Assembly: GCA_032622095.1 (NCBI GenBank) | Contig: CP136064.1 | Location: forward strand, 48,552,073-48,616,072 | From: Siphonodentalium dalli | Lineage: Eukaryota; Mollusca; Scaphopoda; Gadilida; Siphonodentaliidae | Direction of reading: 5' to 3' | DNA length: 64,000 nucleotides | Shown: piece by piece, positions 44,526-56,575 of the stretch | How the letters are laid out: every line of letters begins with the position of its first letter | Numbering within the stretch: position 1 is the stretch's first letter | The notes under the pieces: model-generated | Told to the model about the DNA's origin: nothing | The model's database searches: none | The model's input: only the letters and a program-made list of their open reading frames with translations | Translations under genes and position numbers: made by a program

Positions 44526-45790
44526 CTATAATTGAGTGGAAAAGTTAAATTTGTGTGATCAGCAAGATGGGGGGAAATTTGATGATTTCTTAAGTGACTT
44601 TAGACAGTTGGCAAAACTGTGAGTGTTCTGAGTCTCAGTCAGAGTTAATGGACTTGTGACTGGACATGAATGGTAAGGTCTTCTAGTTTCCGAATGTCCA
44701 ATCGTGAGTCCATTAACTTTTTTGCTGCTGCATGATGGCGACAAAAGTTGAATTACCCATAAATTGCTGATAGTGACTTGAGTCGAAATCAAGCAAATTC
44801 TGGCAGCAGGACGTATGTGACGTATATGAGTCCCATTTGAGGGCAGATGCATGTCATGCTTATAAGTTCCTGACTATATAATACCATGAAAAGTCCCATC
44901 TAAAGGTCATCACGAAGATCCATATAAAGTTTGGTGATGATCGGATGAGGGATGTGGCGTGAGAGGTGTGCCAAAGGAAATTGTTGAATTATACGTATGG
45001 CCAGATGCATGCACGAATGGACACCAACTCATGACAATAGTTCAAACTTGACTTTGTCATGATGAGCTAAAAATAAACTATTCCACATGCTCTATATAAA
45101 TCCACCTTTTTGATCCTTTGCTGCCATATCGATTAAATATAAGTGATATCTTTCACCAAAAATAGAACATCTACTTGTTTTATCTATTCGGAATGAGTCT
45201 GGACAACCTGATAATCAGAGAGAATGAGAAAGACCAGATATGTACTCGGGAATACCTTGGAGAGAACAAAACAATTAATCAATATTCCGATAAAGTTTCA
45301 CATTGAAATACCTCATTAACTAGTTTAAAGGCCTATTGATCTTAAGGATTTAAACTGAGTAAAGCTCACACACCCTTATAATCACTTTGATCAATCAAGG
45401 TGTCTGAATATAGCAGACAGCTGAAGAATTATGCCATGAATTGAATGAAAACAGATATGTATCATCGATCTCCTGGAAACTATATATAAAGAACTCACAA
45501 CAAAGTGTTAGAATTCACAACAAAGTGTTGTCAATGAAATATACCATCTCAAATGTGATGGTATTACACATGTAAGTATATAGTGTTGTTTTGACAGCAG
45601 GGTCCTATATCAAATGGCCTGACCTTCGATACTAGAAATAGAGATGTATCTTGAACTCCCAGGGATTTCTAAATAAACCTGCAGGCTATAATATTGGTGA
45701 GGTCCAACTTAATAATTTACAGTCTGGTGTATAAACAAGAAGAGACATACATGGTCAGGGAATATCGGTTGATCACTAGCCAAGAACATC
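44526..45790. other. No gene; probable decayed element ends
   Basis: At 45020-45072 acaatagttcaaacttgact and catgatgagctaaaaataa resemble the right end of the 160-bp-array element at 7280-7315, so 44870-45072 is likely a related remnant. The rest is unrecognised, with loosely repeated gatatgtat/ctcctgg segments. Confidence 0.4.
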
Positions 45791-45839
45791 GGTTCATCAA
45801 TAGCCATTGAATATTAGGCCAGAAAAATAAAATAGTTTG

Positions 45840-46090
45840 TTTCTCAGCACTAGCCTTGTCATCCAAAAAAACGCGGATGGACGGACAGACTCACAGATGT
45901 ATGGATGGACAGAGCCCATTTCAATATCCCCCGCCAAACTTTGTTTGTGGGAGATAATAAATATATAAATACTGCTCATCCCTATTCATCTGACAGATGT
46001 CTCTTTGACAAAAGTTGACAACTCACAAAATTCAGCAATATAATTTTTCTTTAAAAATAAATCAACCATCTAATAAGTCATTGTTTAGTC
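45840..46090 (+). mobile_element. Helentron-like 3' end followed by dispersed repeat G
   Basis: A GGATGGACGGACAGA stretch and the hairpin tatcccccgccaaactttgt / gtgggagata are followed by atatataaatactgctcatc and gacaaaagttgaca. The latter recurs at 56960-57098. Confidence 0.5.
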
Positions 46091-47880
46091 CGGCCACCAA
46101 ACCGCAAGTTTTTACTAATGCTTATTTTCGAGTATAAAGTTTTTTTTCCTGGCGGATTCTGATGGTCCAGTCAGGCCTCAGCTCACAAGGCGACTCGGGC
46201 GAGATTGTCGCTTTACTGTCGCTGACTTCGCCCTATCGTCGCTCTAAGGCGAAATCGAAGTCGCCTTCAATTTTAGGGGGAATTTTTTTTCTTTTTTTTC
46301 TTAATTTTTTTTCCGGACATGTCTGGACATGTCCGTATATAGATGAATTGTGGCGGCCATCCCAAAAAGAAACAGACGATGCAGAGCCAAAGACCCAAGT
46401 GTTTAAAATAAAAAAATAAAATATGACCTATTGTTTTGTGTTGTTATTCCATCGCCTTTGTTCCCTTTGCGGTAATGAATGTTAATCACGAATGTTTTGA
46501 CACGCTGAAAACACGATGAGATGTTCCCATCTGTGTTGTTACTGACCATCGTGAGTGTCACAAATAAATGTTTTAATTAACTTAAAAGACCGCCGTCCCG
46601 CTTTTCAGATATAAAACAATTACGACATTATCAGAGTATGTACCAGGCGCTTCGGAAGTTCGTTTCGGTAACGCGTCGGACTTTTTGAAGAGACCGCGTC
46701 GGACTTTTTGAAGAGACCGACTTCCGTAAATAAAATAATGTCAAGTTTATTGCTTTAATCGGATTATACCAGTGATGTTGGCATTAATTAAGGGAGGCCA
46801 TTAATTAATAAAAGCTTTTGCAACTCCTTTGTTAGTTAGTCCTTATTTTTTATTTTAGCGGACACCCACATTACAGCCGTGACCAAATTAAACTTAAAAA
46901 GTTACATGCATCATGATTCAGAGTCCTGTACAAACGTATCTTCCAAGCTGCAGTCTAGGAAAGGAAATAATACTACTTTCATTTAGTTAAAAAAGTAACT
47001 ATTACTGTAACTTGATAATTGTCTTGCTTAAATGATAGCTACACAAAACATTTCCAAAATTTTTAAATGTATAATAACAATTAAACTAATTTCAGATATA
47101 AAGTCAATTTTTTTTAGTTTTATTTGTTATTTTATCTTTTTAAATTTTTTATTGTCAGATGTTATAAAATAAAGCGATATTTGAAAATTGTCAATTTTTG
47201 GTAGTCTCCCCACCCTGAAGTCTCCCTAAATTTCCTGAAGTCTCCCTAAATTTCCTGGAGGGAGACTTCAAGTCTCCCTGTTCTGGACCCTTAGGCTGAG
47301 GCCTGGGTCCAGTGTCCCCTTCGAAGAATCTATCGGCTGACACCAGGTCAGCCTTGGGGAATTTGAGAAATCGGGATAAACAAAAATAGTGGTCAAAATA
47401 GCCGAATTTGTCAAGACAAAATGACTGTTAAATCCATGGAATTGAAAATAAATATATAAATAATGATTTGTCACAATTGTTATGCTCGATGGACCTATAT
47501 AAATACAAATATAAATACAAATCTATATAAATTTTAGCTCAACATTACTCAAAGATCGCCACAAGATGGCGACGTAAAATAGCGAAAATCTTAGTTTTGA
47601 CCAAATTCCCACAAACGAACCTCAGTATAATCTTGCGTTTTATTTATTAACATGTTTGACAAATTAATTCTTCATTCCAAAAGTAAATAGATCTCGAGCC
47701 ATTCTGACCAGTGGGTGATAATTAATGAGACCAAAGAAAGATGATGCGATAGAACAAAATATGTTAATAAACAGTACGTGTGAGTCTGAGGTATCGACTG
47801 TTGCATTACAATGACAAGCTGTGGTATCACCGTGAGCATCCAATCACCGACTGTGTTGTGCCTAAATAAACTAGAGGTGT
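46091..47880. other. No gene recognised in 1.8 kb
   Basis: Contains a locally CpG-rich patch at 46190-46260 (cgggcgagattgtcgcttta) within an 85-codon plus frame, and a 26-bp tandem duplication at 46668-46725 (gcgtcggactttttgaagag). At 47215-47280 there are short repeats of ctgaagtctccctaaatttc and their complement. None gives a supported gene. Confidence 0.4.
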
Positions 47881-48800
47881 AACTGTCCCAATGGGACTAC
47901 GGATACCCCCCTGTTTTTAAAATACTAAGATGTTTCACATGTCAGTAAACATTTAGTTAAAATAATAAAATAACAGTTCCCATTGCAGGTGTACAACCAT
48001 AACCCTAATCTTAAACCTATTGACAAAAAAATGTAGGAATAAAAGCTTGGACAAAATTATGTATGTTGCGAAAAACATTCTAAGTCGAAAAAGGGGAATA
48101 ACTCCACAAAAAAAATGTCGGACAGACGTCATAATCGCAGGTGCACAGGTTCCCATGGTACTAAATATCAGTGCCAAGATTAAAAAACATTGACCGAAAA
48201 ATGTAGGAATAAAAGCTCGGACAAAATTATGCATGTTGCAAAAAAAGTTTCTAAGTCGAAAAAGGGGAATAACTCCACAAAAAAAATGTCGGACAGATGT
48301 CATAATCGCAGGTGCATAGGTTCCCATGGTACTAAATATCAGTGCCAAGATTAAAAAACATTGACCGAAAAATGTAGGAATAAAACCCCGGACAAAATTA
48401 TGCATGTTGAAAAAAAAGTTTCTAAGTCGGACAGATGTCATAATCGCAGGTGCACAAGTTCCCATGGTACTAAATATCTGTGCCATGTTTTAAAAAAATT
48501 GACCGAAAAATGTAGGAATAAAAGCTCGGACAAAAGTATACATGTTGCGAAAATTTTCTAATTCGAAAAAGGGGGGATAACTCCACCAAAAATGTCCAAC
48601 AGACGTCATAATCGCAGGTGCACAGGTTCCCATGGTGGTTGATGTCTGTGCCAAGTTTCACGGAAATTGATCAAAAAACGACTGAGAAAAACTCCGGACA
48701 AATTTGTGTCCACGGACGGACGACGGACGGACGACGGACGACGGACGGACAAGCTGACTCCAGTATACCCCCCCTAACTTCGTTGCGGGGGGTATAACTA
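47881..48800 (+). mobile_element. Helentron-like element with a 180-bp tandem array
   Basis: Starts near ggtgtaactgtcccaatggg with tacccccctg and ends with a GGACGGACGAC stretch plus hairpin gtatacccccc...gcggggggtata. The core (about 47980-48690) is four diverged units carrying gaccgaaaaatgtaggaata, gcaggtgcacaggttcccat and cataatcgc. The architecture matches 3212-7314 and 30327-30845. Frames of up to 177 codons on the minus strand follow the repeat. Confidence 0.6.
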
Positions 48801-49243
48801 AGTGTTAACTAAACGACAAAGAACATTGTTTGATCCAATGAAAAACACCATGGCATATTCCATAGTAAAGCACATAATTCAGTGACATATGTATATAATA
48901 CTTACAGTGCGACCATTGTGTGGGCTATATCAGTGACACTATGTATACATGCATAGCGGTCAAGAAAACTATGAAAAAAAGAATAATGTAAACTTTTTCG
49001 GCTATTCAAATATACATGCACATTTCTATTAACTTTTACGACTCTAAGATGGGTAGGAGACTATTTGGGAGCATGCCATCCAAAAGTTTTCATGTTGTTT
49101 ATCCCATAACTTGATAATATACATATAATTCCCTTACTCCATTGATTCGCAAAAGTCATGATAAATTCAGTCGTTAGATGTGCCAAAACACCCTTCCATA
49201 TGATAGACAGATATAGTGTGAAACTTATTATTAGTGTGAAAGA
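48801..49243. other. No gene recognised
   Basis: AT-rich spacer. A donor-like gtaagt on the minus strand at 48904 has no open exon before it. Confidence 0.4.
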
Positions 49244-49644
49244 ATTAACCCTTTACCCAACAAACCGGCCAAAACCGGCCAAATAAAGATTCAACAGCCT
49301 AAAATATCTTGGGTCTGTCTCAATAGAACCATACAAATATGGATATCATTGGAACCGGCTCCTTGACCACATTGTGATAGTTACAGTTATGCCCTGTGCC
49401 AATGCATTCTCTTATATATGCGAGTCGACCATAGGTCGCCTCGCATATATAAGAGAATGCATTGGCCTAAAAAAAATCTTTTTTTAACACTTTTTACCAT
49501 TTTTTCTTACATTCTTTAACAATTTTATAATTTGTAATGTGTTAAGCCAATGCATTCTCTTATATATGCGAGGCGACCTATGGTCGACTCGCATATATAA
49601 GAGAATGCATTGGCACAGGGCCCTTCTGTTGGGTAAAGGGTTAA
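49244..49644 (-). mobile_element. MITE family B1, full length, inverted
   Basis: ttaaccctttacccaacaaa to ttctgttgggtaaagggttaa-type end, with TTAA at both sides and both hairpins intact. About 97 percent like the copy at 50941 by eye. Confidence 0.93.
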
Positions 49645-50267
49645 TGGAAACAATGAGTGTCTTTTTTGGTGTTACTTATATACACATGCGATTCACTCTT
49701 GTGCTTCAAAATTGGCAGCTCTTTTGGCACCAGATAATAGTGATATGGATGTGATTTCAAGTTATTCTGAGCTTATGATTAAATTTGTAGCTGAAGATAC
49801 CAATATATCATCTCAAACTTTAAACTGAGCACCCATTTGGGATGGGGTTGGGGGGTGCTTGATGAGTAAATTTTGGCAATATAGCAAGAGGTTGTTACCA
49901 AAGATACCGAGATTGATCAACTTTACAATCGCCCATGCATGCTACGTATATAGTTGGGAGGCGAAAAGAGAAGTTTAACTTACCAACCGGACACTCCTTC
50001 TCACTCCATGAGTCAAACATTTTTGAGAGATACCATCTATTTGGAGAACAGTCCCGAATTTAGTGGCTATAATGCGACATCCTAACGTGAGAACGACCAG
50101 TGTCCAGAGAGCAGTCAGCAAAAGCACTATCTTTCACATACATGTAAGCATTCGACCGGCTGCTCCAGAAACAATAGCAACTGTCATATGGAAGCATATT
50201 ATCTCACAACTGATCAGCAGCTGTAAGGTTTCCCTTAGGTTCTGTTGCAGGTGACATAATCCACAGA
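49645..50267 (-). other. Possible minus-strand exon, unrecognised
   Basis: At about 50076-49985 a strong donor (gtccggttg|gtaagt) is preceded by a frame reading CRIIATKFGTVLQIDGISQK. A plausible acceptor, gttctcacgttag, gives an exon of about 95 nt. A second frame gives FDSWSEKECPV. I know no family for either. It lies upstream of and on the same strand as the SGSM exons, but neither frame resembles the expected SGSM N-terminus. Confidence 0.25.
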
Positions 50268-50736
50268 TTAAAGGTACTCAATCCGTAAAGAGGGTCCCAT
50301 TCTTAACAGATTCCAACAACAACAATCCGATCAGAGGGTCCTATATTACTATTTCTTTGGCTTTGGGGGTAAAAAATATTTGATTCGAGTCGAGGAACCC
50401 ATCAAACAAAGTTATTAGATATTGATTTTTGAAATTTGTTATGTTCTCGAGATGAGTACTAATAACTGCCGTAATCTGCTCTGGATGTGTACTCCAAATC
50501 TATTCAAACAGACAAGGATGGATAACTCTAAAATCAAGTGGTAATTTTAACGCAATTTTGACTGAGTTCTGGGCCAGATAGTATTCCCGATAATGAAAAT
50601 AATAGATTTCTAAAATCGATATCTAACAAATCTGAGCTTTGATGGGTGACTTCCTCGACTCGAATCAAATATTTTTGACCCCCGAAGCCATTGAAATAGT
50701 AATTGAGAGGAGTTTTATCGGATTGAGTACCTTTAA
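50268..50736. mobile_element. TTAA-flanked element family E, full length
   Basis: ttaaaggtactcaatccgta to ttatcggattgagtaccttt with TTAA. Inner arms ttgattcgagtcgaggaacc and its complement near 50640-50665 pair. Confidence 0.88.
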
Positions 50737-50799
50737 TTACATGCCTTGCACGTCCTGCTGACTTTCGTTGGTTCTGTTGGTACACTGGTGACCTGCTGC

Positions 50800-50872
50800 T
50801 GACTTTCGTTGGTTCTGTTGGTACACTGTTGGTACACTGTTGGTACACTGGTGGTACACTGGTGGCCAGTGA
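50800..50872 (+). repeat. Short tandem repeats of tgttggtacactg
   Basis: Units of 12-14 bp (ttggtacactg) recur five times, preceded by a duplicated cctgctgactttcgttggtt. Confidence 0.85.
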
Positions 50873-50940
50873 GTGATTATTCGATGTTCTTGAATCGGTA
50901 CTTTGATCATTCAGGGAATTAAATTTGGAGTAATATGCTT

Positions 50941-51340
50941 TTAACCCTTTACCCAACAAAATGACCAAAACCGGCCAAATAAAGCTTCAACAGCCTAAAA
51001 TATTTTTCGGTCTGTCTCAATAGAACCATACAAATATGGATATCATTGGAACCGGCTCATTGACCACATTGTGATAGTTACAGTTATGCCCTGTGCCAAT
51101 GCATTCTCTTATATATGCGAGTCAACCATAGGTCGCCTCGCATATATAAGAGAATGCATTGGCCTAAAAAAATCTATTTTTAACACTTTTTACCATTTTT
51201 TCTTACATTCTTTAACAATTTTATAATTTGTAATGTGTTAAGCCAATGCATTCTCTTATATATGCGAGGCGACCTATGGTCGACTCGCATATATAAGAGA
51301 ATGCATTGGCACAGGGCCCTTCTGTTGGGTAAAGGGTTAA
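50941..51340 (-). mobile_element. MITE family B1, full length, inverted
   Basis: ttaaccctttacccaacaaa to cttctgttgggtaaagggtt plus AA, with both hairpins intact. It is 1.3 kb from the similar copy at 49244, with a family E element between. Confidence 0.93.
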
Positions 51341-52328
51341 AGACCTCATTTGTGGCTACAGCGATCCGGTGCCATACATACATACATGCCACTCACACCT
51401 TTGGTCACTGTGGGCAAGTAATGATTCGGTACACAATCTCACACTCTTGCAAAAAGGTCAGGTTACTACGAATTAGGCGGTTGGTTCACTTGGGTCAAGG
51501 ATAAGTCTAATGCGTGAAATTCGGCATCAGTGTCTAATTTTCTACTTCACGGAAGTAAAAGTGCATTTTAATAACAGATTGTCATCTCAACCTTGATTTA
51601 ATTGCTTAGTGAGTGTATATTGCTATATATTTGTCACCCGCCATTAATTTTTGTGACCCCAAAAACCGCTTAACTGATCTCCAATGGATTGTATATTACC
51701 TATAACGATATTAATGCCTCTTCTGCGCAATATGCATGCATCTCATTTTCCTCATAAGTATTGATGGGTGCAAATCATTGAATGCGATGAGTGGGCGATG
51801 TGGAGTAAATCTTTACAATGCCCTTTAGAACTTTCGTAGTTGGCAAACCTCTGTTGCACTGAAATCTGCCATTTAAATTCTATCATTCTGAACTCCTTGA
51901 CCTATATGTGGCAGTATATGGAATGTAGACTTGTGAGGTTTGCCAAATGAGTTTGGCTGTAATTTCATTACATTCACTCCCGGCATCAGGTTGGGTTTAC
52001 GTCATTCTTACTGAGATTATCATGCATACAAACACCAACCCTGTTGAATAGCATTTGATGCTGGTACTTATTAAGAGACAAGAGGTTATATCAAATTATA
52101 AGGATGAAGTTTCCATGTCTTAAAGAGTAATATTGCATCCGCACAACTTGTATTACAAATCTGTGGCTTGAAATTAATGATAAAAATAATGATGGACATT
52201 AGTCCCGATTCAGTATATTGCCCATCTGTAATGACAGTGTTTGGTGAATATTGGATTAAAATAATGGATTTATATAAATACATGCCACCTCACAACAATA
52301 ATTTGCAATAAATAATAAATCATAATAT
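51341..52328. other. No gene recognised; part of dispersed repeat G
   Basis: 52027-52127 (tgttgaatagcatttgatgc, atgaagtttccatgtcttaa) recurs at 57112-57213. The rest is unrecognised. Confidence 0.45.
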
Positions 52329-52543
52329 ATGTAATGCTCTAAATAATCAACTCCTTAACCACAGCAGAATTATGGGTAACTTTTAAGGATTTAGTCGGAA
52401 ATATGGCTTGTTGCCATTCATTGGAAAGCTCTCACTGAGAGCTTTCCGATGAATGGCAACAAGCCATATTTCCGACTAAATTCTGAAAAGTTACCCATAA
52501 TTCTGCTGTAGTTAAGGAGTCGATTATTTAGGGCATTACTGTA
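52329..52543. mobile_element. MITE family A, full palindrome
   Basis: atgtaatgctctaaataatc to gggcattactgta, with the centre at gctctcactgagagc. Confidence 0.9.
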
Positions 52544-52991
52544 TATATATATGCCTCATCACTTTGAAAAACATATTCCATGAGAATCAAACTATTTTGT
52601 TTATCTGGCCTTGGTGAGCACTCAATATAATTGTTTCTCACCACAGCCGACGTATGCGTCACTCATTTAAGATGGACACGATAGCGATATCGAACCATGA
52701 CGTCAATAGGCGGATAAGAAGAAGTCAACCTAACTCAGTAACGGTTCCCGAGAGATTATTCCATGTATTCAGCGTATGTTAGCACTCAGAATGAATGTGT
52801 TGGCAAGAATTTGGTGTGGATCATGCCAACACACAACAATCCCAGAATTATTATTCTTTAAGAGTGCTTGTGCATGAGGTATTATAAGGAGAAATGTTTT
52901 AACGAAACTTTTTGAAGGATCAACACAGGTGATGGATTTAGGACGGCATATAGTAAAGATAGTGCACCCCTTACCCCTCCAAACCTGAGTT
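52544..52991. other. No gene recognised
   Basis: Spacer with unremarkable sequence. Confidence 0.4.
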
Positions 52992-53405
52992 TGATGTGCC
53001 TGTCATTTGCAGAATGAGGTCCCCAGAGGGTGAATTTAGTGACTAGGCCTAGCCTCACTATACTCACCCTCTGGGGACCTCATTCTGTTTAGGCTTCATC
53101 TTCTCCAGAAAGTTTCTTTACTATCAAATTTCTATAGAAACTTCTTCACATAGATTCTATTTCATTTTTAGTTTAGTTTCTCTATATCCCCAAATTGGCA
53201 GACGACACATTGCATGATCAAGGTCCCCAATGGGTGTACATCACAATATTCACCATTTGGGAACTTCAATCTGAGTCTATGTCTCCCATAGCAGATGAGA
53301 CCATGTAGATTGAGGTCCCAAGAGGGTGAATTTGGTGATGCTAGCCTGCTATGCTAAATTCATCCTCTGTGGTCCTCATTCTGCAAATGACAGGCACACT
53401 AAACT
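52992..53405. mobile_element. MITE family C1, full length
   Basis: gagtttgatgtgcctgtcat to caggcacactaaactc, with both hairpins and the cccatttgggaacttcaatc-like middle. Confidence 0.85.
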
Positions 53406-53490
53406 CTGTACTCCTCAGTGATTCCACCACTCCTGATCATCAATGCAGCTGTACCCTTTCTATACTAAACACTCAAACTACTCAAGTAGT

Positions 53491-53672
53491 TACAGTAATT
53501 ATGGGTAACTTTTCAGGATTTAGTAGGAAATATGGCTTGTTGACATTCATCGGAAAGCTCTCTGGGAGAGCTTTCCGATGAATGGCAACAAGCCCTATTT
53601 CCGACTAAATCCTGAAAAGTTACCCATAATTCTGCTGTGGTTAAGAAGTCGATTACTTAGAGCATTACTGTA
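53491..53672. mobile_element. MITE family A, left end deleted
   Basis: The start tacagtaa joins directly to ttatgggtaacttttcagga, and the right arm is complete to gagcattactgta. Confidence 0.88.
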
Positions 53673-53692
53673 TCTCTGAGGAAATCTTCATA

Positions 53693-53857
53693 TAATAAGT
53701 TCAACAAAGGATCATAGGTTGTTTGATAAACATATTATCTGAATATTTCCCACCAATAAATAGGACTACCTGTACATCCCTCCAAATCAATAATAGACCA
53801 TTCCGATGTACAATTTTTTATCTTAGTGGGAGAATCCATTTATTATAGAAAGGGTTA
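53693..53857. mobile_element. Family D element, one arm
   Basis: ataataagttcaacaaagga through ttcccaccaataaataggac and agaccattccgatgtaca to tattatagaaagggttaa. Confidence 0.7.
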
Positions 53858-54032
53858 AAACTGTGTGTTGGTTTCGTACTTGAAATTATGCTCATATTCA
53901 TCTGGTTCTGGGTGTGAAAATAGGCCGCCAAAGATTTTGACATTTTGTGCTGATTATTCTTCTGAAATAATGTCAAATGGCCATGAAACTAACATGGTGA
54001 GACATTGAAGTTCAACGTCATTGCTCCGCAAT

Positions 54033-54260
54033 TACAGTAATGCCCTATATAATGAACTCCTTAACCACAGCAGAATTATGGGTAATTTTTCAGGATTTAG
54101 TCGGAAATATGGCTTGTTGCCATTCATCGGAAAGATTTCAGTGAGAGCTTTCCACAGAATGGCAACAAGCCATAATTCCGAAGAATTACTCATAATTCCC
54201 GAAGAATTACCCATAATTCTGCTGTGGTTAAAGGAGTCGATTATTTAGGGCATTACTGTA
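54033..54260. mobile_element. MITE family A with a rearranged right arm
   Basis: tacagtaatgccctatataa to gggcattactgta. In the right arm cataattccgaagaattact is followed by a second cataattcccgaagaattac. Confidence 0.88.
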
Positions 54261-54377
54261 GGTTGAACATAAACCACGATAACATATAAAATAATGTTTA
54301 TTATGTTTTGGATATTTCGCTGACATATTGGACTTAAAGGTTACACAGAGTTTCTGTTTTTGGGGCAGCGGATCCCT
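54261..54377. other. No gene recognised
   Basis: Short AT-rich spacer. Confidence 0.4.
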
Positions 54378-54530
54378 TTTAGGGTCCCTTTACCCCTCAC
54401 CCAAATATAGTCGTTTGACATTAGGTGGTCATTTTTCCCCTCACCCATATGTAGTCGTTTGAAATTAGGTGGTCATTTTTCCCCTCACCCAAATGTAGTC
54501 GTTTGACTTAGATGGTCATTCATGTCAAAC
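54378..54530 (+). repeat. Three tandem units of about 48 bp
   Basis: Each carries tttcccctcacccaaatgta and gtcgtttgacattaggtggt with small differences. Confidence 0.9.
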
Positions 54531-54559
54531 TTTCTTTTGTTTTAGGCTCCTCCACGGAC

Positions 54560-54665
54560 CACCTGAGGCTCAAATGTGCACCCGGACGGACTCACAGACA
54601 TCTGGACTCATGGACGGAACCCATTTCTATGCCCCACGCAAACTTTGTTTGCAGAGGATAATAAC
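54560..54665 (+). mobile_element. Helentron-like 3' end
   Basis: cccggacggactcacagaca, then a hairpin-like atgccccacgcaaactttgt / ttgcagaggataataa. Same style as 45930. Confidence 0.45.
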
Positions 54666-55554
54666 TTAACCGAATAAGCCACCGGCGATGCCTTATATGG
54701 TATTAATCATTAACTGATGAGCTTTTCGTCTTCCCATTAGCGATCTGTCGAAAACATCTGCCGATCTTAATTGGGAAACACTGTGCAATTGAGTGCTGCC
54801 ATTTTCACGGAATAATAGATAATAACATACCAGGCCTATTTCCATTTGCTGCATGCAGTTTTATTGTCATTAGGCCATATCGGGACATAATGTCAGTTTG
54901 TTTGGTGCAGAATTCGAGACCGCATAGAGTGTCAATTTCACTGGAAAATCACTGCATGTAGAAACCACAAACCCGGCAAGCAACAGATTGACTTTCCCAG
55001 ATACAATAATCTATATATATAAAAGAGTACGATCTGTCTGTCTATCTGTCTGTACACAATTTTTCTCCCAGATCCCTGGACCGATTTCAACCAAATTTGG
55101 TGTGATGACATGGGGGTACCCTGGTGGAGGTTATAGTTTAAAACAATTTAATTAAAACAAATCATAAATAAACAATCTTTTTGTTAAATTGAGCAAGGAG
55201 TTCAATGAAGAAAAAAAAATTTAAATTAAAAAAATATATATTTTTTTTTTTTAAATCAAAATGTTTAAATGATAAAAATTTGGGCGAAGCACACAAAGGG
55301 GCCGTCGATGGATAAAGGCTCTGTCTAAGATCAAAATATTCTAGGCCCCTAATGAGCAAGAGATGCAAGTCCCTGCATGCTGAATAAAGACACACAAAGG
55401 GAGCCTGTTTCAGCTTGATCCTTATAAATAAGGTAATAATAATTCCAGTTGGCAAAACATTTTCTCATTTGGCAATCCTTTTTGGCAAGTGGAATTCCAT
55501 GGTAAGTTTCTAAGAATGACCATATTACTAAAGGTTCGGAATAGAATCAGGGGC
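54666..55554. other. No gene; probable dispersed-repeat fragment
   Basis: 55010-55130 has tatatataaaagagtacgat, a (CTGT/CTAT)n run and gaccgatttcaaccaaattt. Sequence of this style is common in decayed invertebrate mobile elements. A poly-A/T stretch follows at 55210-55260. Confidence 0.4.
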
Positions 55555-56118
55555 ATTGGGGAATTTGGAGCAGAGGTGAATTTAGTAACGCTATCCCACA
55601 CAGTGGGCTAGCATCACCAATTCACCTTCTGGGGACCACATTCTGCTTAGGCCTTATCATCTGGGAAGTGTCTATAGTTTCAATTAATTTTTTTTTTTAT
55701 TTACTTTTTCCCTTCTCTTCATTTTCTACAGTAATGCCCTAAGTAATAGACCCCTTAACCACAGCAGAATTATGGGTAACTTTTCAGGATTTAGTCGGAA
55801 ATATGGCATGTTGCCATTCATCGGAGAGCTTTCCGATGAATGGCAACAAGCCACATTTCCGACTAAATCCTGAAAAGTTACCCATAATTCTGCTGTGGTT
55901 AAGGAGTCGATTACTTTGGGCATTACTGTATATCCCCTAATTTGGAGAAGATAAATTGCACAATTGACACTGCATCAAGCTGAATAATGGGTGAACATCA
56001 CCAACTTCAACTGGAAAACTTCCATAGAGGTCTCCCATAGCAAAATGAGGTCCCAAGAGGGTAACTTTGATGATGCTAGCCCACTGTGCATTCTGCAAAT
56101 GTCAGATACACTTATCCA
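55555..56118. mobile_element. MITE family C2 split by a family A MITE
   Basis: Left part 55555-55726 with gtgaatttagtaacgctatc, and right part 55931-56118 ending tgcaaatgtcagatacactt. The two join across the TA duplication of the family A copy at 55727. The left terminus is degraded. Confidence 0.75.
55727..55930. mobile_element. MITE family A inside a C2 MITE
   Basis: tacagtaatgccctaagtaa to gggcattactgta. The centre is shortened to ttcatcggagagctttccga. It sits inside the C2 copy, so it is the younger insertion. Confidence 0.9.
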
Positions 56119-56291
56119 GGCTTGCATAAAGTTTATCTTCTATAGAATGGCAAGAAAAAAAAGAAATATCAACAGAAACAAATTCAGAGAGCAAAAATAT
56201 CCATTTAGTAGCTTGATACGTACTGACATGGAAAGTGTGATTTTTAATCACTACTTGTTATCAAGTTCATTGTAAGGCAAAATAAATAAAA

Positions 56292-56508
56292 TACAGTAAT
56301 GCTCTAAATAATCGACTCCTTAACCACAGCGGAATTATGGGTAAATTTTCATGATTTAGTCGGAAATATGGCTTGTTGCCATTCATCGAAAAGTTCTCAG
56401 TGAGAGCTTTCCGATGAATGGCAACAAGCCAAATTTCCGACTAAATCCTGAAAAGTTACCCATAATTCCGCTGTGGTTAAGGAGTTGATTATTTAGGGCA
56501 TAACTGTA
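56292..56508. mobile_element. MITE family A, full palindrome
   Basis: tacagtaatgctctaaataa to gggcataactgta. Both arms share the variant gcggaattatggg / cccataattccgc, a compensated change within the hairpin. Confidence 0.9.
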
Positions 56509-56575
56509 GTTGGTTTATCAGTGAAAGTCTCATCCCCAAAGAGCCCGCTCCTCAAGCATATTTATATTCAAGTCT

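Noticed and set aside
47953-48486. 177-codon minus frame with repeated IFSTMGTCAPAIMTS
   Set aside because: It is the translation of a 180-bp tandem repeat and repeats with it.
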